DNA from: Scedosporium boydii
Taxonomy: Eukaryota; Ascomycota; Sordariomycetes; Microascales; Microascaceae
Assembly: GCA_002221725.1 (NCBI GenBank)
Contig: NJFT01000042.1
Location: 124,001 to 188,000 of the forward strand
Direction: 5' to 3'
DNA: 64,000 nucleotides
Shown piece after piece: positions 22,906 through 34,000 of this stretch. Both the position numbers and the translations under genes were made by a program. Within the stretch, counting starts at the first letter, position 1. Every line of letters starts with the position of its first letter. The notes beneath the pieces are model-generated. The model worked only from the letters and a program-made list of their open reading frames with translations, was not told the origin of the DNA and made no database searches.

Positions 22906-24751
22906 CTAGTCACTTACATCCCAAGCTGAATCGAAGCCAGCATCGCGAACCCACCTGACCCCCTTGGGATCCACCGTCACATCAACAAGCAGATGCATCA
23001 GCTTTAGCCACGTATCTTGGCCGCGAATGCGCACCCAGGGTTTGTCCTGGTACTTTTGCAAGATGTGGTGGCATAAGATAGTTGCTCGAGCGAGCTTTAT
23101 CGAGTGGCCATCGTCATCGATATGGTAGAATTTAGGGAGGAGGTCTAATAGTTTTCTCCCATTTTAGCTGAAAACCGGACACATTCATACGATGGAAAGT
23201 GTCTCTCTAATATTTTCCTCCTTTTGAGAGGAAAGGGTAAGGAATTGTCCCGGGGTATATGAAACTCACCCTCGAGCTTAGAAGCAGGCGTCTTGTCCTT
23301 GGGCGTATATTCCATCGCCTTATCAAAGTCAAGCGGCGGAGAACCGATGCCTAACCAGCGCAGGATATCCGCGCGGATTTTCCATTCGAGGATACGAACT
23401 TTGGCCGAGGTTGGGATCCAGGATTGGGCGTTTATGGTGAGGAAGATGGGGTCGAGGTTGACGTGGTGGCTTGTTTTCCCAAATGTTAGGTTTTTTGATG
23501 TGCTCCCCTTTTCTTAACCTTCCCCAAGATGACGGGATATCACTCACATAAGGAAGAAATCAAACCGCGGCTCACGCGGAGGATGCACCGTCGCCGCCCC
23601 CGCAACAACCAACCCCGCCTGAAACGCCTCCGCCGTCCTCTCCTCCAGCTCCTCCTCTTTCACCCTCACCCTCGCCGCAAACGGCGCCGCGTCATCGATC
23701 CCCTCCGTCACGAGCTGATACGTGTTATTGTTATCGGGAGATATGACGTGGCGCTTCAGTGCTTCATTCTCGCCGGCGTCCTTGAAGAGGTCGAGGATGG
23801 CCCCCATGGGCTCGATGTCCGGGCGTGCGGCATCTTTTTCGGCCTGTGTTAGGAAGGGGCCGAGTTGGTTTTTGTGGATGCCGGCTTGGGCGAGGGCGGA
23901 GGCGAGGAGGGCGGGTTGGGCCCATTCGATGCCGTAGAGGAGTTGGATGAGGGGGTGGAGGAGGCCTGTTTTGGGGGGGTTAGCTACGCAAGTTATAAGT
24001 GTTTATATGTGCCTTGGCTCATACCGGCAAACATCCTCTGAAGCATATCGTCGCTCCTTTCAGTCCCAGCGAAGAGATGCTTCTTCAGGGCCTCTTGCCA
24101 TCCTAGCTTGTCCATCTCAAGCTGGAAATAAATGAAGAGGTCGGGAAAGTACTGGGGCTTTCCGAGGTAGTTGAGAGCCTCGGGCCATTCGTCGAGGCGG
24201 TCGGCGACGTGGTCGTGGGGAGCATTGAGGTCGCGCTGGTAGGTCTTGTTCTGGTCGTAGGCGAATTGGAGGTCCTTTGCGGAGGCGCCGGTACCGTAGA
24301 GGCTGAGGATGTGGTGGACGAGCTATTTGAACGGGGTCGCCATGTGAGTACGACGAGAATAACTTGGCCGTGAGTTTTTCCTAAATATACTTACATGATT
24401 GTGGTATCCTCTATCGTTGAAGAATGCATGGTGAGTCTTTAACGAAGCCGTGTTAGTCGCATCACGGCGGCTTACAGTGGGTTGTACCCTCTTCATAAAT
24501 CTCATCTCATTCAAACCTACCTCGAGATCCTTCTGCAGCAACTCCGTAGCCTTGTCCGCCGCTTCCGCTGTCTGCGGCACATGGAGCAAACCCGTATTCT
24601 CGGGGGTAATGTGAACCTTGAGCGAACTAGCCATGGTCGAGGCGGAACGTTGCGATGCACGAATATGCGGCGCTGTATTGGGAGGAGTCTTGGTGACGGG
24701 AATTGGTCGGATGGGAATGCCAACAACTCGGGGCGACATGATGCGGCGCAT
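22906..24751 (-). CDS. questin-oxidase/AflY-family protein
   Basis: Six exons (24521-24751, 24395-24436, 24025-24322, 23548-23965, 23270-23469, 22906-23144) give 475 residues. Family landmarks are MASSLKVHITPENTGLLHV at the conserved start, HHAFFNDRGYHNHLVHHIL, AYDQNKTYQR, FPDLFIYFQLEMDKLGW and HPLIQLLYGIEWAQPALLAS. Homologues (AflY, GedK) carry out Baeyer-Villiger-type or questin-type anthraquinone oxidation, but many fungal members have no known substrate. The first 39 residues are Arg-rich and lack acidic residues, so a mitochondrial leader is possible; the family usually starts at the Met at 24634. Two introns end in AAG rather than YAG. The C-terminus is uncertain: a GTAAGT at 22917-22912 may start another intron, changing the last four residues. 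No other secondary-metabolite gene is nearby. Confidence 0.8.
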
Positions 24752-25896
24752 TTGCTTTCCAATCTTTTATATCCTATATGCGACGGTTGCTTGGAGTCTC
24801 TGCGTTACGAAGGGAAGGGGGGAGGGGATTTAAGCTGCAGGAGAAGGGCAGGTCACACATAAAGTTTCGGTGTTGGTTGACGCGAGGGTGCGAAGGGGAA
24901 CACGAGGCAAAATGGCAGCAGTGGTAGCAGTGGTAGCAATGGTGTAGGTGGAAGTCAAAGTTGGTATCTTGACATCACTCGCCATAAGACTCGGGATGTT
25001 TCTTGTTCCGGACTCGAGCCGACGCGAAGCGCAATAGATTCACGAGATTCACGGAAGATACAAACGAGATGCACGAGCCGGTCGATTTTGCTTTCTCAAT
25101 TTGACGTATTTTCGGGTCCTTTTGTGAAGTCCAGAAGCGACATCATTTCATGTCCGAATGTGGCTTACTTATTTTCCTGCAGAAGAACGAAAAAGATTAT
25201 AAATCAGATTTTCGATCTCCGGCGGCGGAACGGGGGGAGGAAGAAGAGGCGGCCGAGTTGGTCGTTGATCACGGAGAAGTCGGACAGGGAGAGCCGATGA
25301 TACATGACGCATTGCATCGTGACATCAATTGGTTACTCTGTGTAATCTGGGGTAAACGGGATGGGGGAAGGGCCAATCCAATGACGTTGGCGTTGGCGTG
25401 GCGTCGAGCATCAAGTGACAATAGAGTTGTTGTGTACGAAGTAGTGGAGATGCGGCAGGTCGACGACTTGGAAGGGATGGGCAATGTTTCTCGGAGTAGT
25501 TTATGATGGTTCATCAGTGATCCGTCATCGATGATCCGATGGATTGAATCGGAAGCAATCTGCATCGCAACGGGTCTAGAACAGGTCAGAGAAAATAGCC
25601 ATGGTCTCATTGGTTGCTGTGTGCCCTGCCAAGTACGGAGTATTCCTATTCATAGTCGACAGACACGACCATCCTTCGGGGTTACGAATTGTCAATGAGA
25701 AGCAAAGAGTCGGAATGAGAATCAGTTCATTGAAATGACCATGTCGCCTTGGCCCAGATCGCGAGATCCACCACTCATGTGCTTTTTTTTTTGCTTCAAT
25801 CGTTAAATGTACCTTCCAAACCACCGAAATCACCTTCAAGTAGAACCGCCTAATGTACCTAGTAAAGTAAAACCACCACAAAATCGACCTTTCCAC
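24752..25896. other. intergenic region upstream of the AflY-like gene
   Basis: About 1.1 kb between the AflY-like start and the 3' end of the NAP gene, both on the minus strand. It contains the motifs TACGAAGTA at 25435-25443 and TACGGAGTA at 25634-25642. No gene was recognised. Confidence 0.5.
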
Positions 25897-27120
25897 TTAC
25901 GCAGCCTTCCTCTTCTTGTTGGGAGGAGGCGATCCAGCTGCCTCCTCACCCTCCTCGTCCTCGTCGTCCGACTCGAAATCGATGTCGCTCAATCCATCCT
26001 GCTCTTGGGCATTGGCTAGAAGAAAGCGTGTTAGTCGGGGGCCGCTTCGGTTATGTATAAAATAGAAACTAAAGAAAAGAGAGAGGGAGAGAGTAAAGGA
26101 GACAAGGGAGGCAAACTGGCGCAAAACTCACTGAAATACTTAATCGCATCAGGCCAGAGCTCCTCCGAGATGCAAACGGCAAGATCATCACCCTCCGGGA
26201 AAATCTCCAAATCCTCCTCAATAGCAATCTCGTCATCGTCATCCTCACCCTCCTCCACCGTATCATCCTCGGGCACCTCCTTACCCTCCTGACGCAACTT
26301 CCTCCTCTCCTTCTCCTCAGCAAGCGCCGTCTTGCTCTCCTCAGCACTCACGCGCCTGCCAACGTAGCCGAACCACGCAAAGAAACTAATCCCACCAAGA
26401 CCAATGCTCTCGATCTTTTCCTTGAGCGCCTTCCGGTCATCGGTCCACCCTTCCACCTTCTTCCCCCCACTAGCCGCTTTCTGCTGCTCTCCGTTCCAAA
26501 GCTTGACGGCCTGCGCTAGCAAGCCCTGGGTTAGGTCCTGGTCCTTCTTCCACCGGATGTCGACGGGCTCGCTAACGAGTCCGGCCCAGTCGCCCTTGTC
26601 GGCGTGGCGGTACCAGAACTTCTTCTCGAGCGCCGAGTCCTCGAAGTACTCGTTCTCGCTAAAGGTGAACTTAATGGCGATGGAGCGGGGGTCGCCTTCG
26701 GGGTCGTCGAGCTCGAAGTGGGTTACCTCGAGCGAGGTGAGGGCGGAGAGGATGAGGGCGGCGTCGGACGGCTGGATGTGCTCGTCGACGCCGGGAGGGG
26801 CCTGCTCGAGGACGAGGGGCCAGAAGCCGGGGATCTTGGCGACGAGGGCTGCGCGTTTTTCGTAGAGGGCCTTGGTGGCTTCTACTTGGTGGCGGACTGT
26901 TGGCGCGGCGAGGGAAGGGTTTGGTTAGATGTGTAAGGCTTTCCAGTGGAGGTCATGTTTTCTTAGGAAGTAAACAGTCGCATTAAAGGGTAATTGGACT
27001 ATTGAGCGAGCAGTGGGAAAGGGATCACATACTGATCTCAGCATCGGCATCCTCGAACTCGCGCTCGAGGTCCAAGAGCTCCTCGTAGGTGACGGAGCTT
27101 TCCTGGACGGCTTGTACCAT
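25897..27120 (-). CDS. NAP/SET-family histone chaperone
   Basis: Three exons (27033-27120, 26132-26896, 25897-26015) give 323 residues. A short N-terminal dimerisation helix (YEELLDLEREFEDADAEI, then RHQVEATKALYEKR) precedes the NAP earmuff domain: KIPGFWPLVLEQAP, LTSLEVTHFELDDPEGDPRS, IKFTFSENEYFED and KKFWYRHADKGDW. IGLGGISFFAWFGYVGRR is the SET/TAF-I type core segment. Acidic stretches follow (TVEEGEDDDDEIAIEEDLEIF, then DIDFESDDEDEEGEE), with a terminal basic signal PNKKRKAA that should direct it to the nucleus. Members bind H2A-H2B or H3-H4 and assist nucleosome assembly. Length and one-domain layout fit SET/Vps75 better than the longer Nap1; the exact class is not settled. Confidence 0.87.
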
Positions 27121-27242
27121 GGTGGGGCTAATATGAAGGGTACTAAGATTATCAGTGGGAATATTGATCTTATCAAGTGGTAAAGAGAGCTGGGGTTTGG
27201 TATCCAGATCTAGAAGATAATCGTATATATTAACAGGAAAAG

Positions 27243-27268
27243 AAAAAAAAAAAAAAAAAAAAAAAAAA
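27243..27268 (+). repeat. poly(dA:dT) tract, A26
   Basis: Twenty-six consecutive A residues lie in the promoter side of the NAP gene. Such tracts resist nucleosomes and are common in fungal promoters. Confidence 0.9.
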
Positions 27269-27692
27269 TCAAAACTGTTGATTTATAAGTATTTGTGTCT
27301 GTTGCGCCTGTTGGATTTTGCCAGTTTCTTGATAATTTTTGGCGGTGTGCGAGAGCAGAATTTCTCTGGGAGAAGCTAAGCTCGACAAAGTAAGCTTCAA
27401 CGGTGTCTCGGGTCTGCCAAAGTAGTAAAGTGTAGCTTCCTGCAACGAAATAGTGGGGGAGTACTTTCAGATTCGATCTTGTTGGACTGCAACGTTTGAC
27501 TTTTGGGAATTCTAGAGTCTACTGAGGTACTTCGTAACAAAAACCGAGCCACTAAAAGCTACCTGTGTACATTGCACTGGTACTTCGTACTGGCAGTGTA
27601 AGAATCGTGCAAGTACCCTTCTGTGCGTCGGACTTGTACGCAAAAAATACACAAAATTATACAACGCCAGGCAATGGATCAACCAACTGATC

Positions 27693-27708
27693 TACGAAGT
27701 ACTTCGTA
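27693..27708. repeat. perfect 16-bp palindrome of the TACTTCGTA motif family
   Basis: TACGAAGTACTTCGTA reads the same on both strands. It is two overlapping copies of the 9-mer found singly elsewhere between genes (1334, 19614, 25435, 27528, 27581, 50393, 51599, 53123, 53161, 54344). Confidence 0.85.
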
Positions 27709-28108
27709 ATTTGGTGTCCTTCATCAATGTCAACGACGCGCCGAGGCTCGCGGAGAATGGCTCAACGAACATCACCCAAGACACCAGATTGATTTGCTGC
27801 CAATTGCGGCTCATAATGCGACAACATCTCGAGAGGCCAAGATCAACCCAACTCGAAGACGTCGCCAGTGTTTGCCATCGTGGACAACCCTGGCCTTCAT
27901 TTATTCCTTCTAGCATTGCTCCTCTCATCAATCTCCAACTGCACTTGACATCTCGATATCTTGCCCCAATAGCTCTCTCACCTCACCTCATCTCATCTCG
28001 GGTCTCACCACCATCCTCCTCACCCTTCCAAAATGACATATCCGATCCCTCTCCGGTAGAAATTCCTCACTCAAACGAAGAAAACAAACCCCGACTCTGT
28101 CCCCCATC

Positions 28109-29269
28109 ATGAGTGAAGTCTCCCTCCTCGTCTTCGTCACCACATCCCTCACCTCCGCTGTCCCCGAAATCTTATCCTTCCTCAATACGACCAAAGATGT
28201 TCTCACCACATTCTTCACCTCCACCGCCATCCCCGCGACTTCATCTTTCCTCACCACCGCCTGGTCCTTCACCACCTTGTCCTTATCCTCTCTCACGGCG
28301 TTCCTCGCCAATGCCTTCCCCGTAGTCTTGTCCTCCCTCATCAACGCCGGCCGCTTTCTGACCACGTCCATCACCTCCGCCGTCCCCGTAATCTTATCCT
28401 TCCTAACCGGAGCCGTATCCCTTGCCACCGGCGTCGTATCCTTCCTCACCGCAACACTAACTACCCTCATCGTCCCCGCCTTCTCAACCATTGTCCTCTC
28501 CATCGCAGACCTCGTCTCTGCCATCCTCGCCTCCATCGAATCCGTCCTCACCCTAATCCTCTCCCCAACCGTGCTGGTCACCCCTCCCCGCGTCCTCCGG
28601 GCTATTCTCTACCCCGTTGTTGATGCGCTGTCTTTTGTACTCGCACCGTTATCTTATCCCGTTGCGGGGGTAGCTCTGTGTGTGACGACAATTGCGTCTT
28701 TCGTTCTAGAATTCAAGGTCTGTACTCTTTTATTTTTATTTTTTATTTTTATTTTTTTAAAGATTATTTTCTATTATTTTCTTCTTTCCTTCTCTCCTTC
28801 TAGTGCCTTAAGAATATAATGTTTCTTTCGCAAGACCGATAACTAACATCACTTCTAGGCCCTCTACACATTTGTAAAGTTCTCCCCAACTAAAACTAAC
28901 ACGCCACCCGTCCCCATACGGGAACTAAAAGCCTGAACTAACACTAAATCCTCCCTCCCCGAATAGCTCTCGACCGCCGCCGTCGTCGGCCTCATCGCCG
29001 GCGCCATCCTCTCACGGCTCTCCCACTCCATCTCCTACCAACTTGGCTGGCTCGACGAAGGAGAAGTCGTCGCGTACGAATCCGTTCCCGAAGAGTCTGA
29101 GGCGCACACTGCGCCACAGCCGCTACTCCTAGAGCATGTACACTGGTCTCCTCCCCCAACCCCGCGCTCTCGGCACTTTAAAAGGCCTGTCGCGATGACG
29201 ACGGGAAGACTTAAGTCTAGGTGGGCAAACGGCAACGGTAGCGGCGGCGGAAACGGCGAAGTGTATTAA
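28109..29269 (+). CDS. hydrophobic repeat-built membrane protein, unknown function
   Basis: Three exons (28109-28717, 28859-28873, 28967-29269) give 308 residues. The middle exon has 15 nt (ALYTF). Introns use GTCTGT..CTTCTAG and GTAAAG..GAATAG with a CTAAC branch in the second. Residues 1-230 are almost wholly hydrophobic or Ser/Thr and carry a degenerate repeat with core T-S-A-V-P-x-I-L-S-F-L (residues 15-25 and 89-99 match at 10 of 11) and related S-F-L-T units. A last hydrophobic helix (AAVVGLIAGAILSRL) precedes a polar tail (about 80 residues) rich in Pro, Arg and Gly, probably cytosolic. No classical signal peptide or known domain is seen. If the second intron is retained, translation ends early at a TGA (28934-28936). 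The coding call rests on frame continuity across both introns. Confidence 0.6.
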
Positions 29270-30920
29270 AATCTTCCATCTCTCTTTCTCTCACTTGTTT
29301 TTTTCTAAGCGACTGTTGTATATCGGGGCGCTGAACGCTGACTGGTTTCCTTATGGTGTACCTCCGTATAACTCTCTTTTTCTGCTGGCGGAAGAAATGG
29401 AAAATATTGATGTAAATGGTCATTGTGCACATAAAAGAAAGTGACGAGCAGAGACAGCTCTTTTTTTGTAACATCAATGCTCCAGGCCGTTGGATCGGGA
29501 ATCGGGACCAACAACTTGAAGTTCCCCTTCATCATCACAATGGCGGTAGCCACAGTCAAAGATCTCCAGGACAGTCGTCACTCCGCGGACCTCCTTGGCT
29601 GGGAACAGCTTTCATGATACTCGAAAAGGGCGCCAACCGCGCTATGCCGTGCTAAGCCAAAGGGAAGGAGCATCTTTCACGTCTCCTGCGCCTTCCTCGA
29701 CAATATCTAGACGCCGCCCATATCGTTTATATATGAGTCTATGGCGAGAACTTCTAACCGAGCAGCTCAAGCACCAACACTGCAACCAAATGGCCAAGTG
29801 GTCGATTGGAGCGCTCAGAAGGTTAGAAAATCGCAATTTTCGTCGCCCGTGGGAAGCAACTAGGATTCGATCCTGGGAGCAACCTGCGGGTGAGCTTTTT
29901 GTCTTTTTTTATTTTATTATATATATATATATATGTTTCTCATTTATTTATTGAATATTGTTTTTCTTTTTCTTTTCTCTCTTTTTCTTATTCTTGATTG
30001 AACTTTTGATGTTTGGATGTGATTCAACCATCTCTTCTATGTGGCCGATCGGGAGAGCCTGAAGGATGTCGCCATGGAGGCTTAGGACAAACGGAGGATC
30101 GTGAGGGTAGAGCACAAGACGGCGCCGTGGGACTATGCGAAGGTCACCGAGTTGGGCGGATGGGCCAATGGTCATAGATCAAGTCATCTCTTGTAGTGTT
30201 CGTCCTAGCGTCGAAACGAAAGTACACTTGCTTATATTAGTTCTCAAATACGCTTTCTTCTTCTTTTCTTTTCCGAGTTCTGTCTGGGAGGAAACGCATT
30301 TTTCGCCCTTAGCTATATGAAGCGACCTTGCTTCGCTCTCATCTCATGCCCCTTTCCATCGCTTTTCTTTTCTCGATGCAATTATCATGCATAGCAGAGT
30401 ACCACCAGAATGTCTGCCAGGCCAACTAGAGTACAAGGGGGGATAGTAAAAAAGTTCATAAAGAACAAAGGTGGATGGAAAAAAGAAAACAAATCCATCC
30501 TGGTTCCATTGCAAGAAGGAACAGAGAGAAAAAAAAACGAGGCAGGAAAAGAAAAAAAAAGAAAAAAGAGAAGGCAAAACGCATATATCCCTGTCCCCTG
30601 TTCCCCCTTGTCCCTTAACCATTTTGTCTCAATTCCATTCCTCGTCAACGCCTTGGCCTGGTCTCCCATAATAATAATAGCTCTTGTAAAGCTGTTCGAA
30701 AAAAGGTATTCGCTGGGGTATGTTGGTTATCGAATGTTCCCAAGGCTATGTCCATGTATCTGCCCTGGTCGTGGTAATGTTATATGTCGTATCTAGTCTC
30801 AGAGACTTGCGTGGGTCTCTCACGCTTTCTGAGCGGGATTCGTATTTAGGTTGTTTAATAAGAGGGGGGTATCAATCAAGCCTTTCGCCGGGGCTTCCGG
30901 GAGTTGTGACCCCGTCGGTT
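29270..30920. other. convergent intergenic region with a tRNA-like element and AT repeat
   Basis: About 1.65 kb between the stops of the hydrophobic repeat protein (+) and bur1 (-). It contains a tRNA-like A/B-box pair near 29790-29880, an (AT)8 tract at 29919-29934 and A/G-rich DNA near 30480-30570. No protein gene was recognised. Confidence 0.5.
29919..29934. repeat. (AT)8 dinucleotide repeat
   Basis: Eight uninterrupted AT units in a T-rich stretch downstream of the tRNA-like element. Confidence 0.9.
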
Positions 30921-32951
30921 CTATCGACGGGAATACACATCCCTGTCCCTAACGGGAGACCTGCTTCGGCTCCTGGTCCGACGATCCCGCTCCCTTTCTC
31001 GGTCCCATCGATCCCGATCATCCCTACTGTCCCTGCGTCGGCGATCATCGCGATGCGACCACTCATCCCTATGCCGTCCGCCACCACCGCCACCGCCGCC
31101 AGGGGGAGCACCGCTACCGTAACTAGGGATATAAGTGTCGATATCGGCACCGCGGTTTCCTCTACTCCTAGGTCGTCGATCACGTTCCCTGTACGGGTCA
31201 CTGTCGGGAGCATCCCAGCCATTCTTCTCCGGCGGAGGTGGCCGCGGAGGTAGGCCCCGTTCGCCTCGTTGCCAGGCAGGTCGTCGGTCCTCGGCACCGT
31301 TACGCGAGGGACCGGTGCTCCCGTACCGACCGCCGTTAACGCCATTCCTAGCACCGAAGCTATCGGTAGTATTGAGGCCAGCCGTGGCACCGTTGGCGCC
31401 TTCGGGACCTTTGCCGACCGTTCCTCCCTTGGGTGCGGGTGGCAGCCCGGCCCTGCGATCCTGAAATTTCCTCCTGTCGAACTCGTGGCTCTCTTCGAAG
31501 CTGGGTAGATCGGCTGGATTCGCGGGAAGTGGCGCCATCTTGAAGTAGTGATGTTGGAGGGCATCGACGGCGTTTACCCTTGTCCTCCAGTCGAGCTTGA
31601 GGAGATCCTTCAGTAGAGATACAGCTCCTGCGCCATATCTAGTGGGGTGGATGTGTTAGGCCAGAGTGGAAAGGGGTTTTACTTTTTCACTCCTTTTTCC
31701 CAGGAGCAAGAAGGAATCTTTGACTTACTCCTTGAAGCGCGTAGAAAGACAACCCGGTCTCGGGCGAGGTGACAAAACGTCACCGCCAGGAAGGTTCTTC
31801 CAGCCGGGCATGTTCTCCTCGGTCGGTGATCCGACCAGGTCCCAGATGAGTTCTAGCTGGTGGCCATCCGACTCACCCGTGAGAATCGGCTTACCGACGA
31901 GCATCTCACCGAAGATACAGCTAATGGCAAAGTCGTTAACATCTACTGCGCCACAAGAATGGATATGTGCTCCTCTCGCGGTAGCGAACACAACTCACCC
32001 AACACCCCAAATGTCAATCGCTGTCGTATACCTCTTCAGGTGCAGCAACAACTCCGGGGGGCGGTACCAGCGCGTAACTACTAGTCCGGTATACTCTCTC
32101 CTGCCTTCGCCCATGGCCAGACCGGGCTTGGGTCGGGGGCCCTCGTAGAATCTCGCTAGGCCAAAGTCGGCAATTTGTAGGATGCCCTTGTTGTTGATGA
32201 GAAGATTGGCGGCCTTCATGTCGCGGTGGAGGATTCGGTTCTCGTGGAGGTATCGGAGACCCTCAAGGAGCTGGACCATGTAGCACTTGATCTGCGGCTC
32301 GGTGAAGTGTACGGAGGGGTTGTCGAGCAAACCGGACAAATCGTGATCCATGTAAGGCATGACCATATACATAATAGGTTTCCTGCGTTTGTCCGCTGTG
32401 GGTCACAAAGCAAAGTCAGTGATGAAGTCCTAACGGTTGGCTTTGCCCACAAGAACAGGGCGGATTGGGGAGAGGGGTGCACTGGCGATACTGACTTGGT
32501 CTCTGTGAGTGCTCCACGGCCATATCTTCAAGGCTGAGGACGTTCTTGTGGGAGAGAAGCTTAAGTAGGCGAATCTCTCTTAGCGCTGTGATGGGAAATC
32601 CATCCTTCTCGTGGTGCATAATAATTTTCTTCAGCGCGACCAGCGCATTCGTCTTCTTTGAGCGGGCTCGATGGACTTCACTACAGGTTTGCGACTCGCA
32701 TTAGTATGGCGGGAACAGGGACCAGAAGCAAGTTAAACCGCCCCAGGGATGTAGCCTGCCCATCCCTACGTGCAGTAGGTATGCGGTATGCGGAATGCTG
32801 TCTGAACTTACCCAAAGGTGCCCTCGCCCAACTTCCCCAACAAGACATAATCCGTAATCCTCGAACAGCCCTGAAAGCTCGACTTAGGTCGCTGGTGTGC
32901 CAGGGCGAAGGACACGGGCGACATCCCGTCCTCAGGCGATCTGGAATCCAT
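30921..32951 (-). CDS. bur1: Bur1/CDK9-type cyclin-dependent kinase
   Basis: Five exons (32812-32951, 32496-32680, 31999-32395, 31729-31920, 30921-31638) give 543 residues. The kinase domain spans about 28-340: glycine loop [14 protein letters not shown] lysine in LVALKK, C-helix [12 protein letters not shown] (the PSTAIRE equivalent), [10 protein letters not shown] catalytic loop, IADFGLARF, activation-loop segment [17 protein letters not shown], and a C lobe ending [17 protein letters not shown]. The 200-residue tail is Gly/Arg/Asp-rich with RD, RE and RS repeats ([15 protein letters not shown]). Bur1 with its cyclin Bur2 phosphorylates the Pol II C-terminal domain linker and Spt5 during elongation in the nucleus. 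The motif [14 protein letters not shown] and overall layout favour Bur1 over Ctk1. Confidence 0.92.
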
Positions 32952-34000
32952 GATTCCCTATCGACGGCGAAATTCTACCAGGATATTTCCAACTCGCGTA
33001 GTCCACTGTAGCGAATACGCGACGGGGAAAAAATTGGTACTGCGTCGAGGGAGGGTGCGTCGTTTCGAAGTTTCGAATCGTCAAAAAGGGTGGTTATGCC
33101 AGAGAGAGGCAAACGGCGACGAATGGCAAGAAGGTCGCTTCCGCCTGCAAAGGAAGAAATCGCTCGCGTAATTCTACGGCGACATTTGAAAATTGGAAGG
33201 CGGATGTTCAGGCTGGGATGAGAGGAGGAAATCGGGGCGTGAACGGGGTGGCTCGCTCAATGGCCGATTCGTTCGATGGATGATGGGTTAACCGTACTTT
33301 GTTCTGCAGTTGTTTCTGGTTTTTTATTTGGTGAAGGTCCAACAACCAAACCTTTTGATGGCGAAACGAAGCGTGAAAACTAACTCCAGTCGACCGCCTT
33401 CTTCCGTGCGCGATTTGCTTCTGACACTGTTAGTTGATCTCGGCTGATATAGGGCAGGTGTTATCAGCTGCATAATATTCATGACGGGGGCACATGCCAG
33501 ATACATACGAAGTTGCGTCTATCGGGGCAATTCACGCTTCGGTTGAACATACTTTCTGACATCTAGGGTCATGGAGGACTGAGGCATCGTGTTGGAGGAG
33601 AGAAGAACTCGGAACGATTTGGGAGATATCAATTCATTCATGTATTAGTCTCCTTTAAACTTGTAAAAACTGAAAACAGAGCCGCCGTGACCGCGTAAAG
33701 AATCTCAAAAACCTGCTTCCATCAAGTCCCTGTCAAGTACACTTTTGAAGGCCGCCTTCTAAACATGCTCGTAGAGATACATCCGTAAAGAAGAGAGAAA
33801 ACAAGAATAGGGGAAAGAGGAAAAAAAGAAAGACAACCATTGGAAATAACAAGAATCGACAGAATAGCCGAGTTTTATCCTCCTCCCTTCCTGAACTCCC
33901 TTAACTGGCCACTCCCCGGGGCCAACCTAACACCAATAAATCATACAACAGGGGAATCCCACCATCCGCTCTTCTCCCCTCGCCTTTCCCTTTCTCCTCC
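32952..34000. other. intergenic region between tra1 3' end and bur1
   Basis: About 1 kb with the promoter of bur1 on the left and the 3' region of tra1 on the right, both minus-strand genes. No further gene or repeat was recognised. Confidence 0.5.

Larger units (their letters stand above)
27121..28108. promoter_or_regulatory. divergent promoter region of the NAP gene and the hydrophobic repeat protein
   Basis: About 1 kb. It carries an uninterrupted A26 tract about 125 bp upstream of the NAP start and the densest group of palindromic motifs in the window: TACTTCGTA at 27528 and 27581 and a perfect 16-bp palindrome at 27693-27708. The last 200 bases before 28109 are C/T-rich, like a fungal leader. 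Confidence 0.5.

Noticed and set aside
22906..24751. Secondary-metabolite cluster around the AflY-like gene
   Set aside because: No polyketide synthase, P450, transporter or pathway regulator is nearby; the neighbours are housekeeping genes.
27988..28581. 197-codon charged frame on the minus strand
   Set aside because: It mirrors the repeat region of the hydrophobic protein; repeats keep both strands open. The plus-strand frame continues across two good introns, this one does not.
29782..29885. A functional tRNA at the A/B-box pair
   Set aside because: The 7-nt acceptor arms, D stem and anticodon stem do not pair in any register I tried, so it is listed only as a tRNA-like remnant.
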